DNA of 64,000 bases, from NCBI RefSeq assembly GCF_017874455.1, contig NZ_JAGGLN010000002.1, forward strand, positions 62,001 to 126,000, read 5' to 3'. Under the pieces are notes generated by a model. The model did no database searches. It worked only from the letters and a program-made list of their open reading frames with translations, and had not been told where the DNA came from. The DNA is from Methanobacterium aggregans (lineage in GTDB: Archaea > Methanobacteriota > Methanobacteria > Methanobacteriales > Methanobacteriaceae). A program made the position numbers and the translations under genes. Below are positions 36,375 to 46,045 of the stretch, piece after piece (positions within the stretch are counted from its first letter, which is position 1; every line of letters begins with the position of its first letter).

Positions 36375-38384
36375 TCAATGGAGGCAACAATTTGAAGGAC
36401 GTCCCCCAGAATATTCTGGATCTGTTAACACATAACCCCCAGATTTATCTCCAAATTTTAAATCAGAAACTTCTGAACCTTTGAATCCTTTAAGGTACCA
36501 GACCTGTTCAGCTTTACTACCATACCTGTAGACAGTTATTCCCTTGGATTTGAGTTTGTAAGCCATTAAAAATATCCTTTTAACATCAGCTTTGGATGCT
36601 TCGTGTGGAAGGTTAACAGTCTTTGAAACTGCATTGTCCACATGGCTCTGGAAGGCTGCCTGCATCTTGACATGCCATTCAGGTTTTATATCATGGGCAG
36701 TTACAAACAACCGCTTCACATCAGATGGAATTCCATCAACATCCTGAATTGAACCATTACACAGCACAGAATCCAGGATTTCCTTTCTATAAAAACCCCT
36801 TTTTAAAGTGATTTTCTTAAATAGGGGATTTATTTCAAGGAGTTTTGTGCCGTTCATAACATTTCTAACAAAAGAAACTGCAAATAAAGGTTCTATACCG
36901 CTCGTAATATTTGCAATTATACTTATGGTTCCTGTTGGTGCTATGGTGGTTGTTGTAGCATTTCTCATGGCCTTGAAACCTTTTTTGTACCATACACTCT
37001 CCCTGAAGTTTGGGAAAGAACCCCTCGATCTTCCAAGTTCTTCTGAAGCCTTCTTTGAATGATCCTGTATGAATTTCATGACTTTACCTGCAGTTTCAAC
37101 GGCTTTTTTTGAGTCATATGGAATTTCAAGCATTATTAACATCTCTGCAAATCCCATAACCCCCAGGCCGATTTTCCTGTTTTTCAGGGTTTCAGTTTTT
37201 ATTCGGGGTGTTGGAAAACTTGTAACATCCAGAACGTTGTCAAGAAAATGCACAGCCGTTTTTACTGTGCGTTCCAATTTATCCCAATTTATAACACCAG
37301 TTTTAACCATCCTGGCAAGGTTTATTGAACCGAGGTTGCATGATTCATAGGAAAGAAGGGGTTGCTCTCCACAGGGATTTGTTGCCTGGATCTTACCTGA
37401 AGCTGGAGTTGGGTTCATTCTGTTTATTTCATCCATGAATAGGATCCCAGGATCCCCTGTTTTCCATGCATTTTCAACGATAGCATCAAACAGATCTTCA
37501 GCCTTTATGTAACCTACTTCCTCATTGGTTCTGGGGTTTAAAAGGGGATTTTTATCCTCAATTTCCCTTGATTTGTTTACCTTCCCCTTTGAGTGTTCTT
37601 CAGATTCCAGTATCCCTCCTGATCCATTCAAAACAGATGTTTCTTCTTCCAGAAGATGTGTATCTTTGAATCCCTTGCTTTTCTCTTCATGGCGAAGGAC
37701 TTTGTCCATGAATTCATTGTCAACTGAAACAGACAGGTTGAAGTTTTCAAGATGGGTGAGTTTCTTCAGATATTCAGCATCTGCATCCACTGGAATATTT
37801 TTGGCCTGTATAAATTCAAGGATATCCGGGTGGTGAACACTGAGTACTGCCATGTTTGCACCTCTTCTTCTGCCTCCCTGTTTTATTACGTCGGTTGCAA
37901 CATCAAAAATTCGCATAAAAGATAATGGTCCCGATGCTATTCCAGCTGTTGACCCCACAATATCACCCCGTGGTCTGAGCTTTGAAAATGAAAAACCAAC
38001 ACCCCCACCAGATTTGTGGATGAGGGCCATGTACTTCAGGGCATCAAATATTTCAGTTACAGAATCACCAACCGGTAAAACAAAGCATGCAGAAAGCTGA
38101 TTTATAGGGGTTCCTGCATTCATGAGGGTGGGGGAGTTGGGTAAAAATTCCAGGGAGGATATCAGTTTGTAGAATTCTTTTTCTACTTCAAGGGTATCTG
38201 ATTCATAGAGTATTTCTGCCTTGGAAACTGCCCTCGAAACCCTTTGGAACATTTCTTCTGGATCTTCCACTATCCTCCCAGTTTCATCCTTGAGTAGGTA
38301 TCTTTTTTCAAGGACTTCTAGAGTGTTTTGAGATAAGTGGGGAGATTTTCCAGGTGGATGTTTTGGATTCCCAGTGAATCCCAT
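36375..38384 (-). CDS. nrdJ: Adenosylcobalamin-dependent ribonucleotide reductase (class II)
   Basis: Makes deoxyribonucleotides with a B12-derived radical and needs no oxygen. The 669-residue protein has NQLSACFVLP with an active-site Cys near residue 100, the GGGVGFSFSKLRP loop, NPCGEQPLLSYESCNLG with the radical Cys (338) and Glu (340), and APTGTISIIAN. It ends SNCCLH, a Cys pair that can shuttle electrons. About 50 extra residues rich in Glu, Lys and Ser (about 231-280) break the usual junction between NEFM and NPRT. GGGGGTC precedes the ATG. Confidence 0.93.
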   Translation of the reverse strand: MGFTGNPKHPPGKSPHLSQNTLEVLEKRYLLKDETGRIVEDPEEMFQRVSRAVSKAEILYESDTLEVEKEFYKLISSLEFLPNSPTLMNAGTPINQLSACFVLPVGDSVTEIFDALKYMALIHKSGGGVGFSFSKLRPRGDIVGSTAGIASGPLSFMRIFDVATDVIKQGGRRRGANMAVLSVHHPDILEFIQAKNIPVDADAEYLKKLTHLENFNLSVSVDNEFMDKVLRHEEKSKGFKDTHLLEEETSVLNGSGGILESEEHSKGKVNKSREIEDKNPLLNPRTNEEVGYIKAEDLFDAIVENAWKTGDPGILFMDEINRMNPTPASGKIQATNPCGEQPLLSYESCNLGSINLARMVKTGVINWDKLERTVKTAVHFLDNVLDVTSFPTPRIKTETLKNRKIGLGVMGFAEMLIMLEIPYDSKKAVETAGKVMKFIQDHSKKASEELGRSRGSFPNFRESVWYKKGFKAMRNATTTTIAPTGTISIIANITSGIEPLFAVSFVRNVMNGTKLLEINPLFKKITLKRGFYRKEILDSVLCNGSIQDVDGIPSDVKRLFVTAHDIKPEWHVKMQAAFQSHVDNAVSKTVNLPHEASKADVKRIFLMAYKLKSKGITVYRYGSKAEQVWYLKGFKGSEVSDLKFGDKSGGYVLTDPEYSGGRPSNCCLH

Positions 38385-38502
38385 ATTTGACCCCCATTTC
38401 CATTATATAACCAATATGTCAGCTTAAAAATGAAACTAAACTGATGTTTTAAATGAATTTGAGTTGTTTTGAAAATATTTAGATCAACAAGGTGTGAACT
38501 GA

Positions 38503-38904
38503 TTATCCCACCCTTCCCTGGATGGAATTTTTAATATATAATCGTGAACTATCTATTTGAGAAAGATAATCATTTATTGCATCTTCAACTACTTCATAAG
38601 CAGCTATTTTAAGATTTTTCTCCTTTAAAAGGATTTTTTTTTCTTTGATTATTTTTTCTGTGGATTTTTTTCTTTTAAAAAGTCCATTTGGCTGCTGTTC
38701 AGTTTCTTTCATTTTATTCAGGTACTCCAAACGGATATTCCTTATATCTATTCGGAGGTTATGGCGTACCTTCTTTAATATTTTCTCAAGATCATCGAGT
38801 TCATTTATAGTATTCATAGCCCTGTCAATTGAGGATACATCTATTAACATACCTTCAATTCCAAGGGAATCTATCTGCTGACGGTATTTTTTAGGAGATA
38901 TCAT
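38503..38904 (-). CDS. Coiled-coil protein, unknown function
   Basis: A 133-residue highly charged protein, mostly helical, with heptad-like patterns at residues 28-70 and 80-110 and a polar Gln-Pro-Asn break between (EQQPNGLFKRKKS). It resembles no family I know. It sits 118 bp after the start of the reductase on the same strand, so it could be in one transcript with nrdJ. GGAGG is 12 bases before the ATG, slightly far. Lys content is high but base use fits the genome. Confidence 0.68.
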   Translation of the reverse strand: MISPKKYRQQIDSLGIEGMLIDVSSIDRAMNTINELDDLEKILKKVRHNLRIDIRNIRLEYLNKMKETEQQPNGLFKRKKSTEKIIKEKKILLKEKNLKIAAYEVVEDAINDYLSQIDSSRLYIKNSIQGRVG

Positions 38905-39315
38905 TCTATTCCTATTCCTCCTTGTGATTCCAAGAGTTAATCAAAGCATTGAAGCTTTATTAAAAATTTATAGCTCCAAATATATAATACTAACTGATTT
39001 TTTCATATTAAAATAGAAAAAAATAGAAGTAATTGTAACCTACACCCAAAATTTGGGTTTAATTCCAAAAAAAAACTTCAGTATTAATATAAGATACTTT
39101 AATAATAACCCAAAGTTATATATGATGTTTAAGAAAAGTTTAATGCTGAGTACTTTCTTTTAAAATATTCAAGAACTTATTATTAAGATACAAACTCAAA
39201 GTATGAAAACCTTTACCTTTAATAACACGCTACTTATATACTTTATAAAAGGAAGTACGAATTTATACATAATATCAAATTCATTTATAATGATTAAATG
39301 ATCTGGAGGAACAGA
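38905..39315 (+). promoter_or_regulatory. Divergent intergenic region with the tbp promoter
   Basis: A 411-bp AT-rich gap. On the plus strand, CTTATATACTTTATAAAAG at about 39230-39248 is a strong TATA element roughly 70 bp before the TBP start, leaving a leader of about 40 bases with GGAGG near its end. The left part should hold the promoter of the coiled-coil gene. No other gene is seen. Confidence 0.55.
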
Positions 39316-39861
39316 ATGACTGATGTAGAAATCAAAATTGAAAATATTGTGACTTCCGCAACGCTCGGTAAGCCATTAGACCTTACACAGGTTGGTCCGG
39401 CACTCGAAGGTGTCGAATACAATAAGGAACAATTCCCAGGCTTGGTTTTTAAACTTAAAGAACCTAAAACAGCCGCATTAATATTTGGATCAGGAAAACT
39501 CGTTTGTACAGGTGCAAAATCTGTAAAAGATTCAATAAAAGCCATCCACATAACAGTGGATCTGATGAGAACCCTCGACCCAGAGATACCCAAAGAATTT
39601 GAAATAAAGGTACAAAACATAGTTGCTTCAGCCAACCTAATGAAAACTTTAAACCTTGAAGCAGTGGCTTTGGAACTTGAAAACACAGAATACGAACCTG
39701 AACAGTTCCCCGGATTAGTTTACAGGCTTGGAGACCCAAAAGTTGTTTTACTCCTCTTTGGTTCAGGAAAAGTCGTATGTACAGGTGCAAAAACTAAAGA
39801 AGCCGCCCAGCTTGGTGTTGAAAAAACTAAAGAAAGACTAGCTGAATTGGATCTGATCTAA
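39316..39861 (+). CDS. tbp: TATA-box binding protein TBP
   Basis: The general transcription factor that recognises archaeal TATA boxes. The 181-residue protein is an internal duplication: IENIVTSATL and VQNIVASANL begin the two halves, and each contains FPGLV, a LIFGSGKLVCTGAK-type strand (ALIFGSGKLVCTGAK and LLFGSGKVVCTGAK) and a helix. The C-terminus is short and not strongly acidic. The ATG at 39316 has GGAGG six bases upstream; the longer frame from 39298 adds six residues without a site. Confidence 0.97.
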   Translation: MTDVEIKIENIVTSATLGKPLDLTQVGPALEGVEYNKEQFPGLVFKLKEPKTAALIFGSGKLVCTGAKSVKDSIKAIHITVDLMRTLDPEIPKEFEIKVQNIVASANLMKTLNLEAVALELENTEYEPEQFPGLVYRLGDPKVVLLLFGSGKVVCTGAKTKEAAQLGVEKTKERLAELDLI

Positions 39862-39895
39862 TTTCATTTTTTAAATTGATTAACTCGGTGATCTT

Positions 39896-41461
39896 TTGAT
39901 TAAACTTATAGCATTCGATCTTGATAACGTTCTTATAGATGGCGAAGCCATCGATGAAATAGGCAAACTGATGGACGCAGAAACTGAAATCTCAGAAATA
40001 ACAAAAAAAGCAATGGAAGGAGACCTTGAATTTGGAGAAGCCCTTAAAGAAAGAGTAGCTTTACTTAAAGGTGCATCTGTGGATGATATAAAGGATGTTG
40101 TCTACAAGATTCCTCTCATGGAAGGGGCCAGCGAAACTGTTGCAGAGCTCAAAAAGAGAGGTTACAAAATTGCAACAATAACTGGTAGCTTCGAAATAAT
40201 TGCAAATCGTATGAAAGAGGAATTAGGCCTTGATTACGCATTTTCAAATGTTCTCCACGAAGAGGAAGGTAAACTCACAGGAGAAGTTTCAGGTCCTCTC
40301 GTAAAAGGTTCAAAATCTGACGTCCTCAAAGAGATACTAAAAACAGAGCAGATAACTGCAGAAGAATCTGCAGCCGTTGGAGACGGCGCAAATGACATTT
40401 CAATGCTCAAAGAAGCAGGAATGGGCATAGCTTTTAATGCTAAACCTGTTTTAAAGGAGATTGCAGATGTTGTTGTAGAAAAAAGGGATTTAAGAGAATT
40501 ATTAAACATCTTCAAAGAGGAGGAATCCCAAGTGGAAACAAAATCCGAAACTGAAGATAAAGCTGAAGATAAAGCTGAAGATAAAGCTGAAGATAAAGCT
40601 GAAGATAAAGCTGAAAATTCTAAATCACCCTACGCTGGTAAAAGCTTCAAAGAACTTCTCAAAGAGAAGAAAGAGCTTGAAAAGCAGCTCAATGAGTTCA
40701 CAAAAAAAAGGGATGAACTCAACGAAGAAGCCAGGACTCACAAGGACTTAAGGAATGATTTGAACAACAGTATAAAAGAAAATCTGGATAAAGCCCTCAA
40801 ATACCGTGATGAACGTGACCAGAACAATGAAGAGGTCAAGAAGTACAAGAAGTTGAGGGATGAAACCAACCAGAAGCTCAAGAAGATGGAATGGGCATCT
40901 GGAAAACGGGAAATAGTTAAAGCCCAGGGTGAAATAGAAAAACTCGAAAAAACTATAGAAACCAAGGTCCTGGACATAAGGAAAGAAAATGAGCTTGTTA
41001 AAAAGGTTACAGACCTTCGAAAAGAGCTCCAGGACATGCATGAGGATGAAAAAACCAAAAAAGAAGCCCTTGAGCTTAAAGAGATATCCGAAGCCCACCA
41101 TGCAAAGGTTGTTGAGCTTTCAAACAAAGCCCAGGAAACCCATGAAAGCATGATCGAATACTTCAGGAAAATCGATGATATAAGGGCAAAGGCAGATGAA
41201 GCCCACAAAAAATTCATTGAAACTCGTGAAAAAGCATCTGCTGAACATGAATCTGTTAAATCCGTTCTTAATGAAATAAGGAAGATAAACAAAGGCCTTG
41301 ACAAGATTAAGGCAAAAGAACGAAGCAGTGAAAATGAGGAAAGTAAGAAGAAAAATATGGCTGAGAGGGAGATTGCTCAGGACATATTCGAAAAGTTCAA
41401 AGAGGGTAAAAAGCTCTCAAAAGATGAACTTATGCTCCTCCAGAAGCATCACATCGTCTGA
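39896..41461 (+). CDS. HAD phosphatase (SerB-like) fused to a long coiled coil
   Basis: Residues 1-210 form a phosphoserine-phosphatase-like HAD domain: FDLDNVL (nucleophile Asp8, Asp10), TITGSF (Ser/Thr motif), a Lys in VKGSKSD, and VGDGANDISM. A linker of five exact EDKA repeats (about residues 220-239) leads to some 280 residues of coiled coil rich in Lys and Glu. The start is TTG at 39896 with GGTGA four bases upstream. It follows tbp by 34 bp and may share its transcript. A serine-synthesis role is possible, but the coiled coil suggests a structural or nucleic-acid partner. Confidence 0.85.
   Translation: MIKLIAFDLDNVLIDGEAIDEIGKLMDAETEISEITKKAMEGDLEFGEALKERVALLKGASVDDIKDVVYKIPLMEGASETVAELKKRGYKIATITGSFEIIANRMKEELGLDYAFSNVLHEEEGKLTGEVSGPLVKGSKSDVLKEILKTEQITAEESAAVGDGANDISMLKEAGMGIAFNAKPVLKEIADVVVEKRDLRELLNIFKEEESQVETKSETEDKAEDKAEDKAEDKAEDKAENSKSPYAGKSFKELLKEKKELEKQLNEFTKKRDELNEEARTHKDLRNDLNNSIKENLDKALKYRDERDQNNEEVKKYKKLRDETNQKLKKMEWASGKREIVKAQGEIEKLEKTIETKVLDIRKENELVKKVTDLRKELQDMHEDEKTKKEALELKEISEAHHAKVVELSNKAQETHESMIEYFRKIDDIRAKADEAHKKFIETREKASAEHESVKSVLNEIRKINKGLDKIKAKERSSENEESKKKNMAEREIAQDIFEKFKEGKKLSKDELMLLQKHHIV
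40553..40612 (+). repeat. Five tandem copies of a 12-bp repeat in the HAD-coiled-coil gene
   Basis: GAAGATAAAGCT is repeated five times without a mismatch, encoding EDKA five times. It lies exactly at the junction between the phosphatase and coiled-coil domains. Such an array can gain or lose copies in frame. Confidence 0.95.
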
Positions 41462-41787
41462 TTCTCTGAATCAGACAACCTCATTTCTTTATTTTAAATT
41501 TATTTTTAAAGGTTATTTTTTACTTTAAAAAATAATATTTAACTTCTTTAAAGGTTTCTAGTTCAATATTAAGTCCTTATTTTATTTTTTTAAACCAATT
41601 TAACCCCCCAATATCTCATCATTAAAAATAGTTTTTTTCTATGAAATTTTATTGATTTTATTGAGTTAAAGCATTGTACAGTACATAATACTAATTATTT
41701 TCTCATGATTATCATCTATTTAAAGTAAATACATCATAACTAAGTTTTAAGAAAAGTTGAATGGATGTAAGTCAGGAGTCATATTTT
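41462..41787 (+). promoter_or_regulatory. MFS exporter promoter region with a TGTACAGTACA palindrome
   Basis: The 326-bp gap contains TGTAC-A-GTACA at 41675-41685, a perfect 5+1+5 palindrome, about 30 bp before a TATA-like TATTTAAAG near 41716. The core TGTACA is the same as the TRP box near trpE. The rest is AT-rich without genes. It may be an operator for the exporter. Confidence 0.45.
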
Positions 41788-43191
41788 ATGGGAGAAGAAG
41801 ATTCATACGTCAAGGAGTCTACACGAATTGCTGCTTTGATCATTGCAACACTTGCCAATTTTTTAACACCGTTCATGAGCTCTGCAATCAACATAGCACT
41901 GCCTGCAATTGGTGCAGAGTTTGGATCAAGCGCAATTTTACTGAGCTGGGTTCCAACATCATTTTTATTAGCTGCAGCAATGTTTTCAGTTCCCTTTGGT
42001 AGGATAGCTGATATTTATGGGATGAAAAAAATATTCAGCTATGGAATAATTATATTTACAGTGGCCTCCCTTCTTTCGGCTCTGGCACCATCAACCATTG
42101 CACTCATAGTTTTCAGGATCATCCAGGGAGTGGGTGCTGCAATGATATTTGTAACAGGCCTTGCAATAATCACCTCGGTTTATCCACCATTTAAACGTGG
42201 AAAAGCCATAGGAATAAATATTGCAACTGTTTACATTGGACTGTCCCTTGGTCCTGTGCTCGGCGGAATCATGACCCAGTACCTTGGATGGAGAAGTCTT
42301 TTCTATTTGGCTGTTCCCCTGGGTATTCTGATATTTGCACTGACACTCTGGAAGCTTGAGGGAGAATGGGCAGTTTGTCATGGAGAAAAATTCGATGCTC
42401 TGGGTTCCATATTCTACAGTATCGTTCTTGTAACTGTCATGTACGGAGTTTCCATACTTCCAAGCAACAACGGACTCATCATGATAACCCTGGGAATTGT
42501 GGGTTTACTGGCATTTGTGATATGGGAGTTAAGAACTGAAAGTCCTGTTTTAAACATCAAAATCTTCAAAAACACAACCTTTGCATTCTCAAACCTGGCA
42601 GCCCTTATAAACTACAGTTCAACCTTTGCTGTGACTTTCCTCCTGAGCCTGTACCTTCAATACATCAGGGGGCTTGATGCACAGTCAGCAGGAATTATAT
42701 TAGTTGCCCAGCCAGTTATAATGGCGATTTTCTCTCCAATTGCAGGGAAACTTTCAGACAGGTTCGAACCCCAGATCATCGCATCCCTTGGAATGGCAAT
42801 TTCAACCATTGGAATATTCACATTCACCTTCCTGACACCCACAACCAGCTTAACACTTCTCATCATAGGTTTGATGGTTCTTGGATTTGGATTTGCACTC
42901 TTCTCATCCCCCAACACCAATGCAATTATGGGATCCGTTGAAAAACGTTTCTACGGTGTTGCATCTGCAATGGTCAGCACCATGCGGCTTATAGGTCAGA
43001 TGTTCAGCATGGGTTTGGCCCTCATGGTGTTTGCAATATTCATAGGAAACGTTCAGATAACAACAGCCCAGTACCCAGCTCTGCTCTCAAGCATACACAC
43101 TGTTTTCATCATCTGCACAGTGCTCTGTTTCATTGGTATCTTTGCATCCATTGCAAGGGGTAAAAAACGTTCAAAAAATGCACAAAAATGA
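41788..43191 (+). CDS. MFS drug exporter, DHA2 (14-helix) type
   Basis: A proton-driven efflux pump with about 14 membrane helices in 467 residues. Features of the family are LSWVPTSFLLAAA after helix 1, GRIADIYGMKK in the loop between helices 2 and 3, GVGAAMIFVTGLAI, and motif C-like YIGLSLGPVLGG. The start is set at ATG 41788 with AGGAG nine bases upstream; ATG at 41761 adds nine residues but has no site. It ends in a basic RGKKRSKN tail. The substrate is not predictable. No regulator is adjacent. Confidence 0.88.
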   Translation: MGEEDSYVKESTRIAALIIATLANFLTPFMSSAINIALPAIGAEFGSSAILLSWVPTSFLLAAAMFSVPFGRIADIYGMKKIFSYGIIIFTVASLLSALAPSTIALIVFRIIQGVGAAMIFVTGLAIITSVYPPFKRGKAIGINIATVYIGLSLGPVLGGIMTQYLGWRSLFYLAVPLGILIFALTLWKLEGEWAVCHGEKFDALGSIFYSIVLVTVMYGVSILPSNNGLIMITLGIVGLLAFVIWELRTESPVLNIKIFKNTTFAFSNLAALINYSSTFAVTFLLSLYLQYIRGLDAQSAGIILVAQPVIMAIFSPIAGKLSDRFEPQIIASLGMAISTIGIFTFTFLTPTTSLTLLIIGLMVLGFGFALFSSPNTNAIMGSVEKRFYGVASAMVSTMRLIGQMFSMGLALMVFAIFIGNVQITTAQYPALLSSIHTVFIICTVLCFIGIFASIARGKKRSKNAQK

Positions 43192-43342
43192 TGGTCAATC
43201 CATTAAACTAAAAATTGGAAATAATATATAATTATTGAAAATAAGATATTAAAAAAATGTTACATTGAGAGTTATATTGAGATTTGAATGTTTGAAAGGA
43301 GAAAAAAAGTTTTTACTTCATTGGATCATGAAATTTCATTTA

Positions 43343-46045
43343 TCATGAGTTAACAACAAAAGATTCTCCTTCCTCTTTTTTAACCCTTAATATATGGTCT
43401 GCAGCATCCTCAAGGTCTGTTTCATGGGTGACTATGATCATCTGAGGTATTATGGACATTTTCTTCAGGAGTTCTATGAGTTCCTGCCTTCTGTAGGCAT
43501 CAAGGTGTATGGTGGGTTCGTCCAGCATTATAAGCTCAAGACTTCCCCCTGAAAGTGTTTGGGTTATTCCAAGACGGAGAGCAAGTGCCACGGCAATTTT
43601 TTCACCACCACTTATCATATCAAGGCTGTTTTGACCTGCAGGACCATATATGGTAACATCGTAGTCCTCATCAAGTTTTATATCCGAGTACTCGAAGTTG
43701 AACTTCTCAAAGAAGTCCCGTGTGTTCTGCTCTATGAGCGGCCTTGAAAGGTTTCTGAGGTCCCTTTGAACCCCATCTTTACCATAAAGGTCCCTTATGT
43801 AGTCTAAAAGTTTCAAGTAATCCTTTAGACCACTGAGTTTTTTCTCATCAAAACTGTAAGACTCAATTTTTTTGTGGATTTCCTCAATTGAACGTGTGAT
43901 CTGGGCTTCTTCACCTTTAAACCTCTGTTTTTCACCCTTTAAATCGTTGAGAAGACCATTTTTAGTATCAAGATCTTTTTTAACGATTTCATGAGCCTTT
44001 TCATCGTATCCAATAGTTTCAAGTTGCAAACCCATTTCAAACATCTTTTCTCTGGCCTTTCCAATACCATCAACTGTTTCCATGAGCCGGGTGTTGAATG
44101 ATTCTTTCTGGATCACAGCTCCTGAAAGCTGGTGGTACTCGTTGTTAAGGCCTTCCAAATAGTTTATTTCCCCCTGAAGGTTTTCAACACTACCCCCTGC
44201 AATATCAACGAAACTGCTTATCCTGGTTTTTAAAGTTTCAATACTGTACTGGATTTTAGCCAGATCTTCTTCGTACTTCTCAGGATCCTTCAGAGACTCC
44301 AGAGAATTTTTAGCACCAATGTAAGCCTCATATTGACCCTTTAGGTCTTCAAGAACCTTATTTTTAGTTTTTATATCATTGTTAAGGTCTTCGAAAATAT
44401 CTAAGTTCTTTTTAAGTTCTACAACCTTTGAATCTATGTCTCCAATATCCTTTTTACTGTCCTCAACTGCACTCATGTACTCAGTTATTATTCCAAGGTT
44501 AATATCCTGTATTTTAAGACTTTTAGATTCAAATATTCCTTTTTTAACCTTCAACTCCTTCAAACGTTTCCCAAGTTCTGAGGATCTCTTCCTGTTATTC
44601 TCCATTTCAGATGTGTACTCCTTTAAAAGTTCTTCACGTTTTTGAGGAGTTATGTTTGATTTACATATTGGACAGACATCTTCAACCTGATTCAGTTCTT
44701 TTATAGGAGTTTCAAGCCCTTTATTTTGGATTTTGATGTTGGATATTTCAGTTTGAAGTTTGTGGATATCTTCAACTGCTTCTTTTACCCTGGCTTCAAC
44801 TTCTGGTTTTACAGCTTTAAGATGTGTTTCCACATCTTCCACTGAATCAAAATCCGTGTTGAGAATTTTATTTGATTTTTCAAGGACATCTGAAACCTTC
44901 TGCATGGATTGCTCTATTTTATTCTGGACCTTTTTTCTCCTATCCACGTAATTAACCATTAAACCCCTGCTACCTGCAAACTGATCCCGAGCATACTGAA
45001 GGCTGCAAACTTCAGATTCCAGTTTCAGGTAGTCATGGTAATAGGATTCATTGGAAGTTATTATCCCCCTGAAACCATTGATATCTTTAATTATTTTATT
45101 TAAAATAATTTCTTCCTTTTTAAGGCCTTTAAGTTCATCTGCAGCTTCTTGCATTCCCTTCAAAACAGGCAACTTGTCTATTTTGGGTTTTAATTCCTTC
45201 ATCCTTTTTTCAGTGGCTTCAATTTCATCTACTTTGGCCCTTAGATATTTTTCATCCACCTCCATTTTTTCAAGGAGGTTTTTCCGGGATTCCAGAGCGG
45301 ATGTGGTTGCTTCAAAATCTGATCGTTTGGAGTCTAAAATTTCATTCCTATCCTTCAAGGACTGGTACTCTGTTTCAAGCTTCAAAATTTTTTCATTGAG
45401 TTCCTGAATTCTTTTATGAATACGTTTTTTATCATTATCTGCAGAGTTTAAATCATCCTTTAGACCATCTAATGATTCTAAACGACCCTCCAGTTTCAAT
45501 TTTTTCCCGTTGTATTCATCCATGAGGATCTTCATGTTCTTCCATGCTTTTTCAAGGGATTCTATTCCAAGGAGTTTTCCGATCATCTGTTTTTTTTCAG
45601 ATGGTGATTTTTCAATCAGATCAGCTATTTCACCCTGCCGAACATAGACTGCATTGAGAAAAAGGTCTCCATCCATTTCAAGGAGTCTTTTAACTTCTTC
45701 TGTAACTGCTTTTTCCCCTGATGCCAGGGGCATGAAACTTTCCCCATCCATTATGCCCAATTTAGCCTGTGCCCCAGATTTTTTGTTTCTGTCCCTTTTT
45801 ATACGGTACTTCCTTCCATTCACAAGGAACGTTAATGTGACGCTCATCTTCTCTGTGTTGTTCCTTATGAGCTGTTCCATTTTTTTTCCTGAGTGCTGTT
45901 TGAACAGTGCAAAGCTCACTGCTTCAAGTATGCTGGACTTTCCAGCACCATTCTCACCCATCACTATGGATATTCCTGTGCTGAGATCCACACTGGTGTT
46001 TCTGTGGGATTTGAAGTTTTCCATCCTTACGTTCTCAATTATCAT
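43343..46045 (-). CDS. rad50: DNA repair ATPase Rad50
   Basis: An SMC-like ATPase that works with Mre11 at DNA ends. The N-terminal MENFKSHRNTSVDL is followed by Walker A GENGAGKSSI; two long coiled-coil arms flank the zinc hook CPIC at residues 458-461 of 900; the C-terminus has the signature LDMISGGEKIAVALALRL and Walker B LIMLDEPTIHLD. The start is ATG 46045 with GAGGG upstream, so it overlaps the end of mre11 by 11 bp. It is the last gene of nurA-herA-mre11-rad50. Confidence 0.96.
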   Translation of the reverse strand: MIIENVRMENFKSHRNTSVDLSTGISIVMGENGAGKSSILEAVSFALFKQHSGKKMEQLIRNNTEKMSVTLTFLVNGRKYRIKRDRNKKSGAQAKLGIMDGESFMPLASGEKAVTEEVKRLLEMDGDLFLNAVYVRQGEIADLIEKSPSEKKQMIGKLLGIESLEKAWKNMKILMDEYNGKKLKLEGRLESLDGLKDDLNSADNDKKRIHKRIQELNEKILKLETEYQSLKDRNEILDSKRSDFEATTSALESRKNLLEKMEVDEKYLRAKVDEIEATEKRMKELKPKIDKLPVLKGMQEAADELKGLKKEEIILNKIIKDINGFRGIITSNESYYHDYLKLESEVCSLQYARDQFAGSRGLMVNYVDRRKKVQNKIEQSMQKVSDVLEKSNKILNTDFDSVEDVETHLKAVKPEVEARVKEAVEDIHKLQTEISNIKIQNKGLETPIKELNQVEDVCPICKSNITPQKREELLKEYTSEMENNRKRSSELGKRLKELKVKKGIFESKSLKIQDINLGIITEYMSAVEDSKKDIGDIDSKVVELKKNLDIFEDLNNDIKTKNKVLEDLKGQYEAYIGAKNSLESLKDPEKYEEDLAKIQYSIETLKTRISSFVDIAGGSVENLQGEINYLEGLNNEYHQLSGAVIQKESFNTRLMETVDGIGKAREKMFEMGLQLETIGYDEKAHEIVKKDLDTKNGLLNDLKGEKQRFKGEEAQITRSIEEIHKKIESYSFDEKKLSGLKDYLKLLDYIRDLYGKDGVQRDLRNLSRPLIEQNTRDFFEKFNFEYSDIKLDEDYDVTIYGPAGQNSLDMISGGEKIAVALALRLGITQTLSGGSLELIMLDEPTIHLDAYRRQELIELLKKMSIIPQMIIVTHETDLEDAADHILRVKKEEGESFVVNS

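Noticed and set aside
40738..41304. 188-codon open frame on the minus strand in the coiled-coil gene
   Set aside because: The Lys/Glu-rich coiled coil reads as Phe/Ser/Leu-rich in reverse; no independent support.
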